From Sphingomonas lacusdianchii (lineage in GTDB: Bacteria; Pseudomonadota; Alphaproteobacteria; Sphingomonadales; Sphingomonadaceae), in NCBI RefSeq assembly GCF_022664395.1, contig NZ_JAKRET010000006.1, positions 209,091 through 273,090 of the forward strand: a stretch of DNA of 64,000 bases, in the 5' to 3' direction. Numbering within the stretch: position 1 is the stretch's first letter; every line of letters starts with the position of its first letter. A model generated the notes under the pieces. That model was not told where the DNA came from. It worked only from the letters and a program-made list of their open reading frames with translations, and did not search any database. The position numbers and the translations under genes are program-made. Shown here piece by piece: positions 62,602 to 64,000 of the stretch.

Positions 62602-63987
62602 ATGCGTAGTCTGGCCTGTCTTTCGCTGGCGCTTGCCTTGGTCGCGGCGCCGGCCGGGGCGAAAACGGTGGTGGTCACCGCGGCGCATATGGTCGACGTC
62701 CTTTCGGGAAAGCGCGTCGACGATCCGCAGGTGACGATCGTCGACGGTCGCATCCGCACCGTCGGCCGCCGCGGCGATCCGGTTCCGGCGGGGGCGGAGC
62801 GGATCGATCTCGGTGCGCGCACCTTGCTGCCCGGCCTGATCGACATGCACGTCCATCTGACCAGCGACCCGACCCTCAGCGGGTACAAGGTGCTGGAATT
62901 CACCGACAGCTACTGGACGGTCGTCGGGGTCGCCAACGCCCGCCGGACCCTCAATGCCGGGTTCACCACCGTGCGCAATGTCGGATCGAGCGACTATGCC
63001 GATGTCGGGTTGAAACAGGGGATCGAGCGCGGCGAGATACCCGGACCCCGCATCGTGCCCGCAACCTACGCCCTCGGCGTGACCGGTGGTCATTGCGACG
63101 CGACCGAGTTCCCGCCATCGGTCAGCGTCCCGCAGCCGCAGATCGCGAATTCGCCCGACGGCTTCCGCGCGGCCGTACGGACCGTCCGCAAATATGGCGC
63201 CGAAGTCATCAAGGTGTGCATGACCGGTGGCGTGCTGTCGAAGACCGACTCGGTCGGCGCGCAACAACTGAGCTATAACGAGATCAAGGCGATCGTCGAC
63301 GAAGCGCATATGCTGGGCATGCGCGTCGCGATCCACGCACATGGTACCGAGGGTATCAATACCGGCCTGCGCGCTGGCGTCGACACGGTCGAGCATGCCA
63401 GCCTCGCCGACGCGACCTCGTTCAAGCTCGCCAAGGACCATGGCGCGTGGTTCGTCATGGATATTTACGACGACGACTATATCCTCGCCGAAGGGGCCAA
63501 GAACGGCGTCTTTGCCGAAAGCCTTGAAAAGGAACGCCAGATCGGTCGCAAGCAACGCGAAACCTTCCGCGCTGCACATGCTGCGGGTGTGAAGATGCTG
63601 TTCGGGACCGACGCGGGCGTCTACCCCAATGGCAACAACGCGCTCCAATTCGCCAAGATGGTCGAATGGGGCATGACCCCGATGGAAGCGATCCAATCGT
63701 CTACCAGTAGCGCTGCGCAGGCCCTCGACCGCACCACCGACGTCGGCGCTATCGCAGTGGGTCGGTACGGCGATCTGATCGCCGTGGATGGCGATCCCCT
63801 GACCGACGTGCGGACCCTCGAGCATGTCGCGTTCGTGATGAAGGGTGGCGATGTCGTCGTTCGGCCGGGCGAACTGAGCTGCCCCCTTCTGAGTGGTCCA
63901 TCGACTATGACAGTCTGGATCAAGGAAGGGACGACGAATGCCAGCGAAGAAGCACAAGCCGGAGGAGATCATCGGCAAGCTGCGTGA
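62602..63987 (+). CDS. Secreted metal-dependent amidohydrolase, C-terminus altered by IS insertion
   Basis: A 461-residue amidohydrolase-superfamily protein (imidazolonepropionase/Xaa-Pro dipeptidase-like group). Signal peptide ends APAGA; metal ligands are in LIDMHVHLTS, the bridging Lys in VIKVCMTGG, then AIHAHG, TVEHAS and FGTDAGVYP. It is likely a periplasmic peptidase-like or lactamase-like hydrolase. The normal family C-terminus ends near MKGGDVVVRP; after residue 424 the frame runs into an IS3-type element at 63875 and adds ~37 foreign residues. The catalytic core is intact, so activity may remain. Confidence 0.9.
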   Translation: MRSLACLSLALALVAAPAGAKTVVVTAAHMVDVLSGKRVDDPQVTIVDGRIRTVGRRGDPVPAGAERIDLGARTLLPGLIDMHVHLTSDPTLSGYKVLEFTDSYWTVVGVANARRTLNAGFTTVRNVGSSDYADVGLKQGIERGEIPGPRIVPATYALGVTGGHCDATEFPPSVSVPQPQIANSPDGFRAAVRTVRKYGAEVIKVCMTGGVLSKTDSVGAQQLSYNEIKAIVDEAHMLGMRVAIHAHGTEGINTGLRAGVDTVEHASLADATSFKLAKDHGAWFVMDIYDDDYILAEGAKNGVFAESLEKERQIGRKQRETFRAAHAAGVKMLFGTDAGVYPNGNNALQFAKMVEWGMTPMEAIQSSTSSAAQALDRTTDVGAIAVGRYGDLIAVDGDPLTDVRTLEHVAFVMKGGDVVVRPGELSCPLLSGPSTMTVWIKEGTTNASEEAQAGGDHRQAA

Positions 63988-64000
63988 GGTGGAGATCATG
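63875..64000 (+). mobile_element. Left end of an IS3-family insertion sequence
   Basis: From TGAGCTGCCCCCTTCTGAGT the sequence no longer fits the amidohydrolase, and a transposase OrfA start follows 63 bp later. The start sequence is of the kind seen at IS3/IS407-group ends. The right end lies outside the window. Confidence 0.75.
63938..64000 (+). CDS. IS3-family transposase OrfA, N-terminal fragment
   Basis: The first 21 residues, beginning MPAKKHKPEEIIGKLREVE, match the common IS3-family OrfA N-terminus that leads into a helix-turn-helix. GGGACG lies before ATG 63938. The gene continues past the window, so completeness is unknown. Confidence 0.85.
   Translation, partial: MPAKKHKPEEIIGKLREVEIM

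Noticed and set aside
62524..63999. A 491-codon minus-strand frame opposite the amidohydrolase
   Set aside because: No domain; the plus strand has conserved metal-binding motifs and a signal peptide.

Overview
The window looks like chromosomal DNA of a plant- or soil-associated sphingomonad (Alphaproteobacteria, Sphingomonas-like). Evidence: high GC with GC-rich third positions throughout, 5-aminolevulinate synthase (hemA), a rpiB-glyA-nrdR-trmJ block, a Coq4-family protein, three large TonB-dependent receptors beside carbohydrate or peptide genes, and many short palindromic intergenic repeats. No rRNA, tRNA or CRISPR array was recognised.

Region 1 (1-15650) is the most interesting part. A GH127 beta-L-arabinofuranosidase (cut by the window edge) diverges from a large secreted DUF5695-like protein. 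Next come a secreted GH2 beta-galactosidase and a TonB receptor, then a five-gene run: DHDPS-family aldolase/deaminase, 4-hydroxyproline/proline epimerase, APC permease, FAD D-amino-acid dehydrogenase and a GntR/FCD regulator. A palindrome of the FadR/GntR operator type (core TCGTATACGA) lies in the GH127/DUF5695 divergent promoter and just upstream of the hydroxyproline-type operon, with a weaker copy before the TonB receptor. I read this as one regulon for plant hydroxyproline-rich glycoproteins (extensins, arabinogalactan proteins): remove arabinose and galactose, import fragments, then burn the hydroxyproline that carried the sugars.

Region 2 (15.7-46.5 kb) is mostly housekeeping: a TesA-like esterase divergent from an ABC ATPase/permease pair (the tesA-ybbA-ybbP arrangement), a DEAD-box helicase, a histidine kinase/response-regulator pair with a degenerate kinase, recF, Coq4, an Atm1-type ABC exporter, an alpha/beta hydrolase coupled to a lipoprotein methyltransferase, recQ, topA, dprA-plsY, murI, hemA, a degenerate GGDEF protein, rpiB, glyA, nrdR, and a GIY-YIG/TrmJ fusion that appears to have been made by a repeat-flanked GIY-YIG cassette. 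A secreted GH5 enzyme ends the block.

Region 3 (47-56.3 kb) looks like a raffinose/sucrose locus: flavin-dependent tryptophan-halogenase homologue, TonB receptor, and on the other strand an MFS sugar transporter, GH36 alpha-galactosidase and GH68 fructosyl hydrolase in one operon. A LacI-type operator motif is shared by the receptor and the operon.

Region 4 (56.3-64 kb) has an acetylpolyamine amidohydrolase coupled to a class I glutamine amidotransferase, a TPR-sulfotransferase, a third TonB receptor with a secreted metal-dependent amidohydrolase, and the left end of an IS3-type element that has replaced the amidohydrolase's last codons.
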